Shown here piece after piece: positions 8,057-15,144 of a DNA stretch of 64,000 nt (position 1 is its first letter; every line of letters starts with the position of its first letter). The notes below the pieces were generated by a model, which worked only from the letters and a program-made list of their open reading frames with translations, had not been told where the DNA came from and did no database searches. The translations under genes and the position numbers were made by a program. Where the stretch lies: positions 248,001-312,000 of the forward strand of contig NZ_JAJNCY010000001.1 of the NCBI RefSeq assembly GCF_021026335.1. Reading direction: 5' to 3'. The stretch is from Rhizobium sp. C1. GTDB taxonomy: Bacteria; Pseudomonadota; Alphaproteobacteria; Rhizobiales; Rhizobiaceae.

Positions 8057-8372
8057 TGTCTTTCCTCGCTGCCGCCCGGTCTCTCTCGATCTCGGCGATC
8101 TTGTCGGTTGCTTCGGCCTGCACCTGGACGATCGCGCGCGACTGCGCGGCGATCCTGGCGTTGGCCTCTGAATTGGATTGCGCGATCTGCGCTTTGCATT
8201 CGGCGCGCATCGCGCCCTCTGCCTTGGTGACGGCCTGGTCGGTGACCGCCTTGAAATTCTCTGATGCCTTGAAGATGAGACTTGCCGCCCCGATCATGAG
8301 ACCGCCGGCGGCGAGGAGGACGAGGGCTATAGCAAGAGCCTTGCCGGATATCCCGGCGAACAACGCGCTCAT
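7989..8372 (-). CDS. Rz-like inner-membrane spanin
   Basis: 127 residues with one N-terminal membrane helix (about residues 10-33) and a long charged coiled coil (about 40-105) with repeated Ala-Glu-Arg patterns. This topology, the place after endolysin and putative holin, and the overlapping lipoprotein gene identify it as the i-spanin. There is no sequence signature beyond topology. Start overlaps the holin-like stop (ATGA). Confidence 0.7.
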   Translation of the reverse strand: MSALFAGISGKALAIALVLLAAGGLMIGAASLIFKASENFKAVTDQAVTKAEGAMRAECKAQIAQSNSEANARIAAQSRAIVQVQAEATDKIAEIERDRAAARKDNESLPNGGSCGIDAAHIRLLIR

Positions 8373-8674
8373 GTCTGGCCCCCGTCCGTTGCGGCTTCCG
8401 GGGACGGCAACGCCGGCTGGTCTCGGGCCAAAGGGCCATGCTTGAGCTGGGTGCGCATATCTAGCGATCCAAAGCCGCGATGGACGCCGAGAAGGGCGAC
8501 GATAAGCGCAAATGTCAGCGGTATGACGAGTGACGCGAATGACGTGAACGCAACCGACGTTTCCGTCTGCGGCCGGAAGATCGCGCCATAGGCCAACAGG
8601 TAGACGAGCCCCCAGGCGGCCACGAGTGAGCCGTAGATCATGCGTTTGGAGGCGGAGTAGCGCGGCTTTTCCAT
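8369..8674 (-). CDS. Putative holin (two membrane segments)
   Basis: A 101-residue protein with two hydrophobic stretches (about residues 12-32 and 42-63) joined by a short loop and a polar C-terminus. It lies between the endolysin and spanin genes and overlaps both. Size, topology and place suit a holin or holin-like protein; no family motif is recognised. Confidence 0.55.
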   Translation of the reverse strand: MEKPRYSASKRMIYGSLVAAWGLVYLLAYGAIFRPQTETSVAFTSFASLVIPLTFALIVALLGVHRGFGSLDMRTQLKHGPLARDQPALPSPEAATDGGQT

Positions 8675-9498
8675 CAGGCGACCGCTCCGATCAACGCGGC
8701 CTTGATCGCGGCGGCTGTGTTTTTCCCGACGACGCCATCGACAAGCAGGCCTTTTGCCATCTGGAAGGCGATCACGGCACCCTCAGTGCCGCCGCCGAAA
8801 TCTTCATCAATGGCGAGATGATAATAACCGAGCTTCTTGAGCTGCTCCTGAAGATCCCCGACGGCATCGCCTTTGCTGCCACGATGGAGCGCGGGCGCGC
8901 CCTGGACAGCGGCGACGGCATCGCCGGCAGCCTTGGCGAAAATCGCCTTGGCGCGCGCGAGCTTGGCGGCCCGGTCGGCATAGCCGTTGTAACCGCCATT
9001 GACGATTTTCGTGACAGCACGCAGATCGTCCCGGTCTGCGACGACATTGAGCCGCTTGACATCCCAGAACCAGATTGCCGACCAGGACGCCCACTCCTTA
9101 TCGTCAACAAGATCGGGTTGCGCCTCGAAGTCAGGAGCATTCGGATTGAACGAACGCATCCAACTCGTAAATGCGCGGTAATTCGCGCGGCCTGTCACCA
9201 TGATCAGGCCGCGACCCTTAAAGCGGACGCCGTCGCCAGGGCGTACATTTCCCAGATCCCCACGACCTTCATAGGCGCGACCGGACGCATATTCCTCCAG
9301 CGCCGCGAAGCTGTCGCTTTCGTGGGCAACCTGGGCAAGGAAATGCTCGATGCGCAGCGGCGTGTTGATCGCGAACTGCTCCATCAGGCCCGGCAGATTG
9401 TCGTCGATCATATCGACATGCTGTCGCGCGGCGACGGTGCTGACGCCGCCAATGGCGAGCAATGTGGCTGCGGTGACGAGGGATGTGAGTTTCGGCAT
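8674..9498 (-). CDS. Endolysin: GH19 chitinase-like domain plus peptidoglycan-binding domain
   Basis: The 274-residue protein has a GH19 lysozyme/chitinase domain (about residues 1-190) with HFLAQVAHESDSF carrying the catalytic His-Glu region (Glu60), RFKGRGLIMVTGRANY, and a C-terminal two-repeat peptidoglycan-binding domain (about 205-270, SKGDAVGDLQEQLKKLGYY). The N-terminus aligns with the usual GH19 start, so it is probably not a secretion signal; release would need the holin. It is the first gene of the late operon, after the candidate Mor-dependent promoter. Confidence 0.88.
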   Translation of the reverse strand: MPKLTSLVTAATLLAIGGVSTVAARQHVDMIDDNLPGLMEQFAINTPLRIEHFLAQVAHESDSFAALEEYASGRAYEGRGDLGNVRPGDGVRFKGRGLIMVTGRANYRAFTSWMRSFNPNAPDFEAQPDLVDDKEWASWSAIWFWDVKRLNVVADRDDLRAVTKIVNGGYNGYADRAAKLARAKAIFAKAAGDAVAAVQGAPALHRGSKGDAVGDLQEQLKKLGYYHLAIDEDFGGGTEGAVIAFQMAKGLLVDGVVGKNTAAAIKAALIGAVA

Positions 9499-9521
9499 GA
9501 TTTAGCTCCGCGATTGGAGCC

Positions 9522-9567
9522 AAACTAGCCGCTATGGCGAGCGCCATTCATGACCGCCCAGGCGGTC
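9522..9567 (-). promoter_or_regulatory. Candidate Mor-dependent late promoter before endolysin
   Basis: A dyad GACCGCC-N2-GGCGGTC occupies 9552-9567, just after the mor stop. Reading leftwards, GCTAG with a -10-like TAGTTT (9527-9522) follows 24 bases after the dyad, the same spacing as in the copy before the protease gene at 1507-1552. Over 27 bases around the dyad the two copies differ only in the three-base centre. This place corresponds to Plys in Mu. Confidence 0.6.
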
Positions 9568-9570
9568 GGG

Positions 9571-9942
9571 TCAAAGGAGATCGAGCTGACGGGGATCTTT
9601 GCGCGATGGCCGCACAATCGGCGCAGCGTGACGGGCTCGCTTGATCAGCTTGTTCACGCCCGTTTCGGTGAGGCCGAGCTTCAGAGCGATCTCGCGGATC
9701 GTCATGCCGCTGGCCACATAGCGGCGCGCACGAAACTCGCGCGCTAGAGGTACTCTTATATATCCGCCCGGATACGCTTTGGCTAGTCGGGCAGCGTGAT
9801 CACGGCCTATCGTTTCGGGAAGATCGGATCGCTCGATGTTTGCGGGAACATAGAGACGAACGCCTGCATAGGCTTCAGTGAGCACGAAAAAACCGTCCTC
9901 GCCGAGGGCAGCCATCAATTCTCCCGTCAGGTCGGCGTTCAT
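9571..9942 (-). CDS. mor: Mor/C-family transcription activator of late genes
   Basis: This 123-residue protein is a Mor/C-family activator: an N-terminal dimerisation part with VLTEAYAGVRLYVP (the family's strand-forming GG-Y/V-P region) and a C-terminal helix-turn-helix, RRYVASGMTIREIALKLGLTETGVNKLI split over residues 73-100. Such proteins bind dyads near -44 and recruit RNA polymerase. It ends the early/middle operon (ATGA overlap with the gene before) and is followed by the late promoter element. It is the only Mor/C protein seen, so it may act on all late promoters. Confidence 0.88.
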   Translation of the reverse strand: MNADLTGELMAALGEDGFFVLTEAYAGVRLYVPANIERSDLPETIGRDHAARLAKAYPGGYIRVPLAREFRARRYVASGMTIREIALKLGLTETGVNKLIKRARHAAPIVRPSRKDPRQLDLL

Positions 9943-10160
9943 CCACGCCCTCCCGCTTGATCCAGCAGCTGCCGGCGCATCAGCTCGGTGGTGACATCAC
10001 AGAGGCGAGCCTGGATCTTCCAGCGGCGATGCGAGCCGGGGCGGGCGTTTTGAAGAGACTTCAAAAGCGCATTTCGGCGCTCTTCAAGCCTCTTCAAAGC
10101 CGCGCGATTTTCGACGGTCTGGAAGAGGTCGAGACCACGATCCGATCGGAGAGCACCCAT
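9939..10160 (-). CDS. Small early phage protein, unknown
   Basis: The 73-residue frame starts at an ATG that overlaps the previous stop (TGATG) and ends in ATGA with mor. It is helical and basic (KRLEERRNALLKSLQ, HRRWKIQARLCDV). No family is recognised. Tight coupling on both sides supports it as a real gene. Confidence 0.6.
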   Translation of the reverse strand: MGALRSDRGLDLFQTVENRAALKRLEERRNALLKSLQNARPGSHRRWKIQARLCDVTTELMRRQLLDQAGGRG

Positions 10161-10378
10161 CAGGCTCCCCCTCGCGTGTGGACGGTCACTACAGTTTCCT
10201 CGCGCAGGACGTATTTGACGCCATCGGTGATCACGGCAGACGCGCCGTAGCGGACGCCGGTTCGGACGCTCTCGCGGATCTGGGCGCGGATGACTTCGAC
10301 ATTGAGGCCGTGGCAGCGCTCCAGGTAGCGGAGCACGGCATGATCGGAGACGATGGGATAAAGGCCGGTTTCCTTCAT
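10160..10378 (-). CDS. Small early phage protein, unknown
   Basis: 72 residues from the ATG overlapping the methyltransferase stop (a GTG one codon earlier is possible). It contains YPIVSDHAVLRYLERCHGL, then VRTGVRYGASAVITDGVKYVL, an alpha-beta pattern known from small hypothetical proteins of Mu-like phages in alphaproteobacteria, with a weak likeness to the HigB/RelE or DUF4258-type beta sheet (SDHALxRYxER). I do not assign a function. Confidence 0.6.
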   Translation of the reverse strand: MKETGLYPIVSDHAVLRYLERCHGLNVEVIRAQIRESVRTGVRYGASAVITDGVKYVLREETVVTVHTRGGA

Positions 10379-11091
10379 CACGCACCTTCCTTTGCTGCGG
10401 CTTTCCGCGCGGCGGCGCGGCGGGCGGCTTCGCCGGGCTTGGCGAGGCGGAGATCGGACAGGCGCGTGTATTTCGCGGCCATGCCGGGCGGGAAGAAGAA
10501 GGTCGGCCGGGGTGCTTCGCCCTTTATCCAGACGAGCCAGATGTAGTCGGTCGCGGTCGAAGCCTCCGGGTCGTAAGCGCCCTCGATGAGAGCGATGCGC
10601 TCGGCAAAGACGCCGACGACGGTTGGCGGCGTGTCACGGTAAATCCGATTGTAACGGCCCTGGCCGGGCAGGGCGTTGATACGGACGAACATCGCGACGC
10701 CGACCGTGGCGATCTCCAGCGCCTTCAGAATGAACTCTTCCAGGAGATTGAAGGGCGGGTTGGTGATGATCCAGTCCGGAACGACCGCGCCCCGTTCAAG
10801 GAGAGAGGCGCGGGTCTGGAATGTGAAGTCGCGGAGTGGTGGCTGGCGGCCCCAATCTTCGACGTCCGAATATTGAACCCAAGCGAAGCTACCGAGCAGA
10901 CCTTCGACCAGGTGCAGCTCTCCACAGGCCGGGTCATCGGCGACCAGATGGGAAACTGGCCCGACGATCGGGATGATCAACTCTTCCATCAGCGCACGGG
11001 CGGCGAATGGCGGCGTGGGGAAATAGTCGAGGCTGGCGGCCGCCTGGTGGCGCTGGTTGGTGACGGCCGGGGAGGCGAGGCGGTGGTTCAT
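10378..11091 (-). CDS. Phage DNA methyltransferase-like protein (NPPF motif)
   Basis: The start at 11091 shares ATGA with the gemA stop; 237 residues. It has motif IV as TNPPF (residues 110-114), typical of N6-adenine methyltransferases, and an SAM-site region DPACG (53-57), but the usual Gly after the DPACGxG pattern is Leu-His here (DPACGELH). The FPTPPFAARALM stretch near residue 24 is the usual substrate-side motif of this phage family. It could protect phage DNA from restriction. The altered SAM motif leaves activity open. Confidence 0.75.
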   Translation of the reverse strand: MNHRLASPAVTNQRHQAAASLDYFPTPPFAARALMEELIIPIVGPVSHLVADDPACGELHLVEGLLGSFAWVQYSDVEDWGRQPPLRDFTFQTRASLLERGAVVPDWIITNPPFNLLEEFILKALEIATVGVAMFVRINALPGQGRYNRIYRDTPPTVVGVFAERIALIEGAYDPEASTATDYIWLVWIKGEAPRPTFFFPPGMAAKYTRLSDLRLAKPGEAARRAAARKAAAKEGA

Positions 11092-11729
11092 TGCGCACCT
11101 GCCTTCTTGGCCGCGCGGATGCGCTTGCCGAGCGCGTTCATGACTTCGATCCATTGCTGGCTCGAAAAATCTCGGTGCAAGACGTCGAAATCAATAAGGT
11201 CCGTCACGACTGGCCAGAAATCTGCCGGGGCACCCCCAAGCTTTCTCCATTGTGCCCTTGCGACCCGATGTCCATCCGTCTGAGTGAAGTCTTGTGCGAG
11301 GTTGTTGACGGTCCAATCCACGCCACCCTCGCGGGCAAGAATTGCCTTGAGCGCCTCGATCGCCTTGCGTGCGTCGACCGCATCTCGGCAGAACCGCACG
11401 GCATCCAGACCGGTCTGACGCTTGACGAAAGCCTCTAGTGCCGCGTCGTCGCGGTGGTCAAATATACCGAGGTTCCAGCCGGCGATCCAAAGCGCCTGGA
11501 GCTTGCCGGCGAACCGGCCGGAGAGTTTCAGCCGGCCGTTTGGACGGCGGTCCGCCTTTGGCTTGAAACCCTCCGACCGGAAGACGTTCAAAACCTTCTC
11601 GCGCTCGGCCTCGGTCATATTCTTGACTGAGGTCTTGCCGGTGATAACTTCCAACTTCGCTCTATAGGTGTCTTCATCCAGGCCAAGCTGCTTTTTAGCG
11701 ACGTGTATGGCGGCAATCGTGCTTTTCAT
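11088..11729 (-). CDS. gemA: GemA-like regulatory protein (Mu gp16, DUF1018)
   Basis: The 213-residue protein begins MKSTIAAIHVAKKQLGLD, the characteristic DUF1018 start, with SGRFAGKLQALWIAGWNLG and a C-terminal DLIDFDVLHRDFSSQQWIE half. In Mu, GemA modulates host genes and DNA gyrase-related supercoiling. A GGAGG site lies before the ATG at 11729. Directly upstream the operon is broken by a gene on the other strand, so gemA may need readthrough over that gene or a promoter of its own. Confidence 0.85.
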   Translation of the reverse strand: MKSTIAAIHVAKKQLGLDEDTYRAKLEVITGKTSVKNMTEAEREKVLNVFRSEGFKPKADRRPNGRLKLSGRFAGKLQALWIAGWNLGIFDHRDDAALEAFVKRQTGLDAVRFCRDAVDARKAIEALKAILAREGGVDWTVNNLAQDFTQTDGHRVARAQWRKLGGAPADFWPVVTDLIDFDVLHRDFSSQQWIEVMNALGKRIRAAKKAGAQ

Positions 11730-11806
11730 GGCACCCGCCTCCGCTGCTCGCTGCAATCCGGCAATTGCAAACGTAGACCTGGAAAAGTTGAAGTGGCGTT
11801 TAGGTT

Positions 11807-12577
11807 ATGTGGTTCAAAAGGTTTCTGACGGTCCAGAACACCGTCGTCATTGTGTTTGTCACTTTCGTCCTGGGCGCGTGTCTCTGGCTCGTTGTTCCCA
11901 CCATTCCGGAAACAAGCCCGTTTTGGAGCAGGGCTCCGGGGGAATTCGTTAGTTGGCTGGGCATGGGGCCGGACAGGTCTACTGCTCGTTGGATCTACAA
12001 ATATCAGGGCATGCTGGCGGGTGTGCTGGCGGTCTTTGCGGCCCTTTGTACTATCATCGTGATGGTTGTGGTGGAGGGGCGCGCCAACCAGCGTCATAGG
12101 GAAGTTATTTCCCTGAGTTTTCGACCGGATTGGCTGCGACTTGAACGAGTTGAACGAGCTGATCTTGCTGGACTTCGCGAAATCTGCACAGCGCTGGCGT
12201 CGAAAGAATTGCCGAACTTGCGTGCTGTCTATGCAAAGGATCGAGAGGCGGAAAAAGTCGTTCGCTCTCTTCGCGGGTGGGCGGCCGCAGCTACCTACAA
12301 TTTGCGTGGATCTCGCTGGGCCGACGCCCAACAGGTCATGGATGCTGATCTGTTGGCAGCCTACACTCGTTTCGACAATGGTATCGGGAAACTTGAGACC
12401 TCGGCTGCTCAGCTTTGCGAGGTTTTCGCTGTAAACATGAATTTCCCGGATGATTTCATCGAAGACAATTACGCCAAGGCCGAAGAAGCACTCCGCGAAT
12501 TGCCGGATCTGATGACGGGATTGGATGATCGTTTTCAGCGGCTTATGCGCAGATATGCTGCTGAAATGTCTCTTTGA
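11807..12577 (+). CDS. Two-helix membrane protein, moron-like insert on opposite strand
   Basis: This 256-residue protein has two membrane helices (about residues 10-33 and 68-92) with a short loop between them and a cytoplasmic helical domain of about 160 residues. No family is recognised. It is the only plus-strand gene inside the phage's minus-strand block, lies between gemA and the DUF3164 gene, and its base composition is less GC-rich than its neighbours. A gene of this kind is usually expressed from the prophage and acts on the host, for example in superinfection exclusion. That role is inference from place and topology. Confidence 0.75.
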   Translation: MWFKRFLTVQNTVVIVFVTFVLGACLWLVVPTIPETSPFWSRAPGEFVSWLGMGPDRSTARWIYKYQGMLAGVLAVFAALCTIIVMVVVEGRANQRHREVISLSFRPDWLRLERVERADLAGLREICTALASKELPNLRAVYAKDREAEKVVRSLRGWAAAATYNLRGSRWADAQQVMDADLLAAYTRFDNGIGKLETSAAQLCEVFAVNMNFPDDFIEDNYAKAEEALRELPDLMTGLDDRFQRLMRRYAAEMSL

Positions 12578-12645
12578 TGTTCGCCGTGTCAGAGTGAAGC
12601 GAGGAGATTTTCTTATACAAGAGGATTGTGCTGTTATCGACCTCA

Positions 12646-13311
12646 TCACGCACCTGCCTTCGCAAGGTCGATCGTGATCGCCTGGAACTGATCGTTGATT
12701 GAGGTGCGGTGGTAGAAGCGGACGTATTCCTTCGAGCCGGTGATGCGGATCGAGTTACGGATCGCGTCCATAGCGCGCTGCCAGCGCTCATCCTCAATGT
12801 CGAGGCGGAGCAGCATGAACAGCTCCGAACGGTTGATCTGGCCTTCCTTGTCGGTGTTGAAGGCGCGGGTGATGATTGACTGGATCTCAGGTCGGCTGTC
12901 TGCGGTCCACTCGATCATGCATTCGTCGAGCAGCGATTTGGCGATATGCAGTTGCGGGCCAAAGTCGATCTGGTCAGCGACCTGCACCTTGACCTGCATG
13001 AGGCCGTCGAAGGACTGATAGGTCCGGTTGCCCTTTTTGCCGCCGATCTTCGCGCCGTATTCTTGTTCCAGCAGGGCGTCGAGACTTCCGAGGTCGAGCA
13101 TCGTGTGCGCCCGGAAGCGGTCGATTTGCGCATTGAGTTCCAAGGCGTAGCGGATGATCTTCCGTACCGTTTCGTCCTGGAGTTTGTCTTCGGCCTTGAT
13201 GTTGGCGAGAGGGACGTGCCGCTCTTTTGCGTCGATCATGAACTCGCGCCCATTGACGAGGAGCACGCCATCTTCACGCGGGCCTTCCAGAATAACAGCT
13301 TCCATTTTCAT
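12646..13311 (-). CDS. DUF3164 family early phage protein
   Basis: 221 residues with the DUF3164 hallmarks: VNGREFMIDAKERHVPL near the start, then KLQDETVRKIIRYA, and a C-terminal SKEYVRFYHR segment. The family is common in Mu-like phages between B and gemA, and is sometimes mislabelled a sulfate transporter. It is expected to be cytoplasmic with unknown function. Start overlaps the previous stop (ATGA). Confidence 0.8.
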   Translation of the reverse strand: MKMEAVILEGPREDGVLLVNGREFMIDAKERHVPLANIKAEDKLQDETVRKIIRYALELNAQIDRFRAHTMLDLGSLDALLEQEYGAKIGGKKGNRTYQSFDGLMQVKVQVADQIDFGPQLHIAKSLLDECMIEWTADSRPEIQSIITRAFNTDKEGQINRSELFMLLRLDIEDERWQRAMDAIRNSIRITGSKEYVRFYHRTSINDQFQAITIDLAKAGA

Positions 13312-13700
13312 GCTCCCTTTAGCGCTGCCTGGAGCGCGTTCAGTCTGAGATTGAGGTTGAGGTAGGCTTGGCGTTCTCCGGCCGTGCCGCGCGCCTGGTC
13401 ATAGGTTTCCCAGGCGCTGGCGAGCGCCTGGATGACGGGGGAGAGGCCTTCGAGGCGGCGGCCGGCGACGATGACGGCCGGTTCGCTGCGGCGCTGGCCC
13501 ACCGCGATCAACCGCCGCGACTGCGCCTGCTGCGAGAGAGCCACTTCGGCTTCCAGCTCGGCGCACATTTCGCCGATCGTGCGGAGTTGCTTGACCAGCT
13601 GGGCGATGTCGCCCGAGCTGAAATGCTTGCCGACGCCGGCGTATGGCAGGAAAGCCGCGCGGAGATTTTCGACATCGGCGGAGGGCTTGAGGTCAGCCAT
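13308..13700 (-). CDS. Small early phage protein, unknown
   Basis: 130 residues, mostly helical, with coiled-coil-like AELEAEVALSQQAQSRRL and a C-terminal RQAYLNLNLRLNALQAAL. It overlaps the genes on both sides (8 and 4 bases), so it is surely part of the early operon. No family recognised. Confidence 0.65.
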   Translation of the reverse strand: MADLKPSADVENLRAAFLPYAGVGKHFSSGDIAQLVKQLRTIGEMCAELEAEVALSQQAQSRRLIAVGQRRSEPAVIVAGRRLEGLSPVIQALASAWETYDQARGTAGERQAYLNLNLRLNALQAALKGA

Positions 13701-13998
13701 CGTCGCGGCCCCCCGTTTTCGGGTGCAACGTCACGATATCGGCTCCCGTCTTGATCGGCCGGAAGTTCGGGTCCGGCATACGGGCCAGGTCGTGCAGGCT
13801 GCGCATCGACTCGGCTTCGAGGCTACGGGCCAGGGCGCGGTTTCGCTCCAGCACGCGGAACGCTTCCACCTCCTGTTCGAGCAGCAGCGCCATTTCCGCC
13901 ATGAGGCGGAGCTGGGCGGAAGCGTAGGCGGGGGAGACATGGCCAGTCATCATGTCGCCGGAGAGCGTGGAGAGGCTGGTGGAAAGGACGGCGCTCAT
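13693..13998 (-). CDS. Small early phage protein, unknown
   Basis: 101 residues with a helical core (SAQLRLMAEMALLLEQEVEA split around residue 30, then RALARSLEAESMRSLHDLA). It starts in ATGA overlap with the MuB stop. Its helical core resembles that of the gene that follows, perhaps an old duplication. No function is assigned. Confidence 0.6.
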   Translation of the reverse strand: MSAVLSTSLSTLSGDMMTGHVSPAYASAQLRLMAEMALLLEQEVEAFRVLERNRALARSLEAESMRSLHDLARMPDPNFRPIKTGADIVTLHPKTGGRDDG

Positions 13999-15026
13999 GC
14001 GAAGTCCTCCACGTTGCGGTTCTTCCAGGCGGCGGAAATGTGCTTGAAGCCGACCGACTCACCCGTCGCCAACGCCAGCATGGTGGCGGCCCGCATTGTC
14101 TTGTCGATCTGGCCGAGCGCGCCGGGCTTTTTGCCGATGCCGGTGAGCAGCTTGACGCATGCGTCGTCCTTGATGCCCCAGGCCGCGATCGAGGCTGCGA
14201 TGTCCTCGGGATAGGGGGTCAGCCGGTCAAGGCGCATGCCGACGCGGCGGCGAAGCTGCGCATAGGTGCGTTTCTTTTCCTTGTTGTCGCGCACCCGGTC
14301 GTAAATCTCGTTGTTGCCGACGAGCGCGATGCCGCATTCGTAGAGATCTGAAAAATGCCGGAGCTGATTGATGGCCTCGGGGATCAGGTGCTGCGCCTCG
14401 TCGATGATGAGCAGAGCATTGCCGGAGGCCTTGAGGCGTTCGCCGATCGCGCGGACAAGCCGCGCCGGGTTGTGTTCATGAATGCCAAGGGTCGCGACGA
14501 TTTCGACCAGCATCGCGTTGACGGTTTTCGTGTATTCCGAAACCGTGGTCATCCAGACGTTGGGCCGACGCGCCTTGTATTCCTTGCAGGACTGCGACTT
14601 GCCCATTCCTGCGCCGAGCGTGATGGTGACGAGATCGCTCGCGACATGTGCCCAGGCGAGCGCTTCCATGACCTCCCGGCTTGTCCTTGTCGGGAAATAG
14701 GGGGGTGATTGCGGGATCGAGGCGAAGAAGCTGGCCTGCTCGTCCTGTTGGTCGATGAATTTCGCGACCTGTGCGTTGGTCGTATCCAGACGGCCGCTGT
14801 ATTTTCCGGAGAACCATTGGCTGAAGGTGCCGTCCGCCATGCCGATGCGGCGGGCGGCTTCGGCCTTCGACCAGCCCTTTTCCTCCGAAAGCTGCTTCAG
14901 CCGCTCGGTCAGACGCCGCCAGTCGGCGATCTGTTCATCCGTGCGGTTGGCCGCGAGTTCGGGCGCGGTCGCCGCCAGTTCCCAGGCGCTGGTGTTGGAT
15001 GTGGTTGTGTTCGCTGCGATGTTCAT
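13995..15026 (-). CDS. muB: MuB-like AAA+ ATPase, DNA transposition target protein
   Basis: 343 residues. An N-terminal helix-turn-helix (about 45-80, GWSKAEAARRIGMADGTFSQ) precedes an AAA+ domain with Walker A GAGMGKS (138-144), Walker B LLIIDE (205-210) and a later arginine-rich RRRVGMRLDRLTPY region. MuB forms ATP-bound filaments on target DNA, delivers it to MuA and provides target immunity. It follows MuA after a 118-base gap that holds a strong hairpin. Confidence 0.92.
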   Translation of the reverse strand: MNIAANTTTSNTSAWELAATAPELAANRTDEQIADWRRLTERLKQLSEEKGWSKAEAARRIGMADGTFSQWFSGKYSGRLDTTNAQVAKFIDQQDEQASFFASIPQSPPYFPTRTSREVMEALAWAHVASDLVTITLGAGMGKSQSCKEYKARRPNVWMTTVSEYTKTVNAMLVEIVATLGIHEHNPARLVRAIGERLKASGNALLIIDEAQHLIPEAINQLRHFSDLYECGIALVGNNEIYDRVRDNKEKKRTYAQLRRRVGMRLDRLTPYPEDIAASIAAWGIKDDACVKLLTGIGKKPGALGQIDKTMRAATMLALATGESVGFKHISAAWKNRNVEDFA

Positions 15027-15068
15027 TTATGGTTCCTTCGTCAAAAGGGGCCGCGAAGCCCTCAATTC

Positions 15069-15096
15069 GGGCGGGTTTTCCCGCCCTTTCTTTTTT
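15069..15096 (+). terminator. Intrinsic terminator-like hairpin between MuA and MuB genes
   Basis: A perfect 7-bp stem GGGCGGG/CCCGCCC with a TTTT loop is followed on the plus strand by TTTCTTTTTT. It thus has terminator form for plus-strand transcription, against the direction of the A and B genes; on the minus strand the hairpin lacks a T tract. It may stop antisense transcripts or structure the leader of the B message. Confidence 0.6.
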
Positions 15097-15144
15097 GGAA
15101 CCGTACGCACTACATGTCGGTCCATCCCCGGCAGGGCCGGGAAT

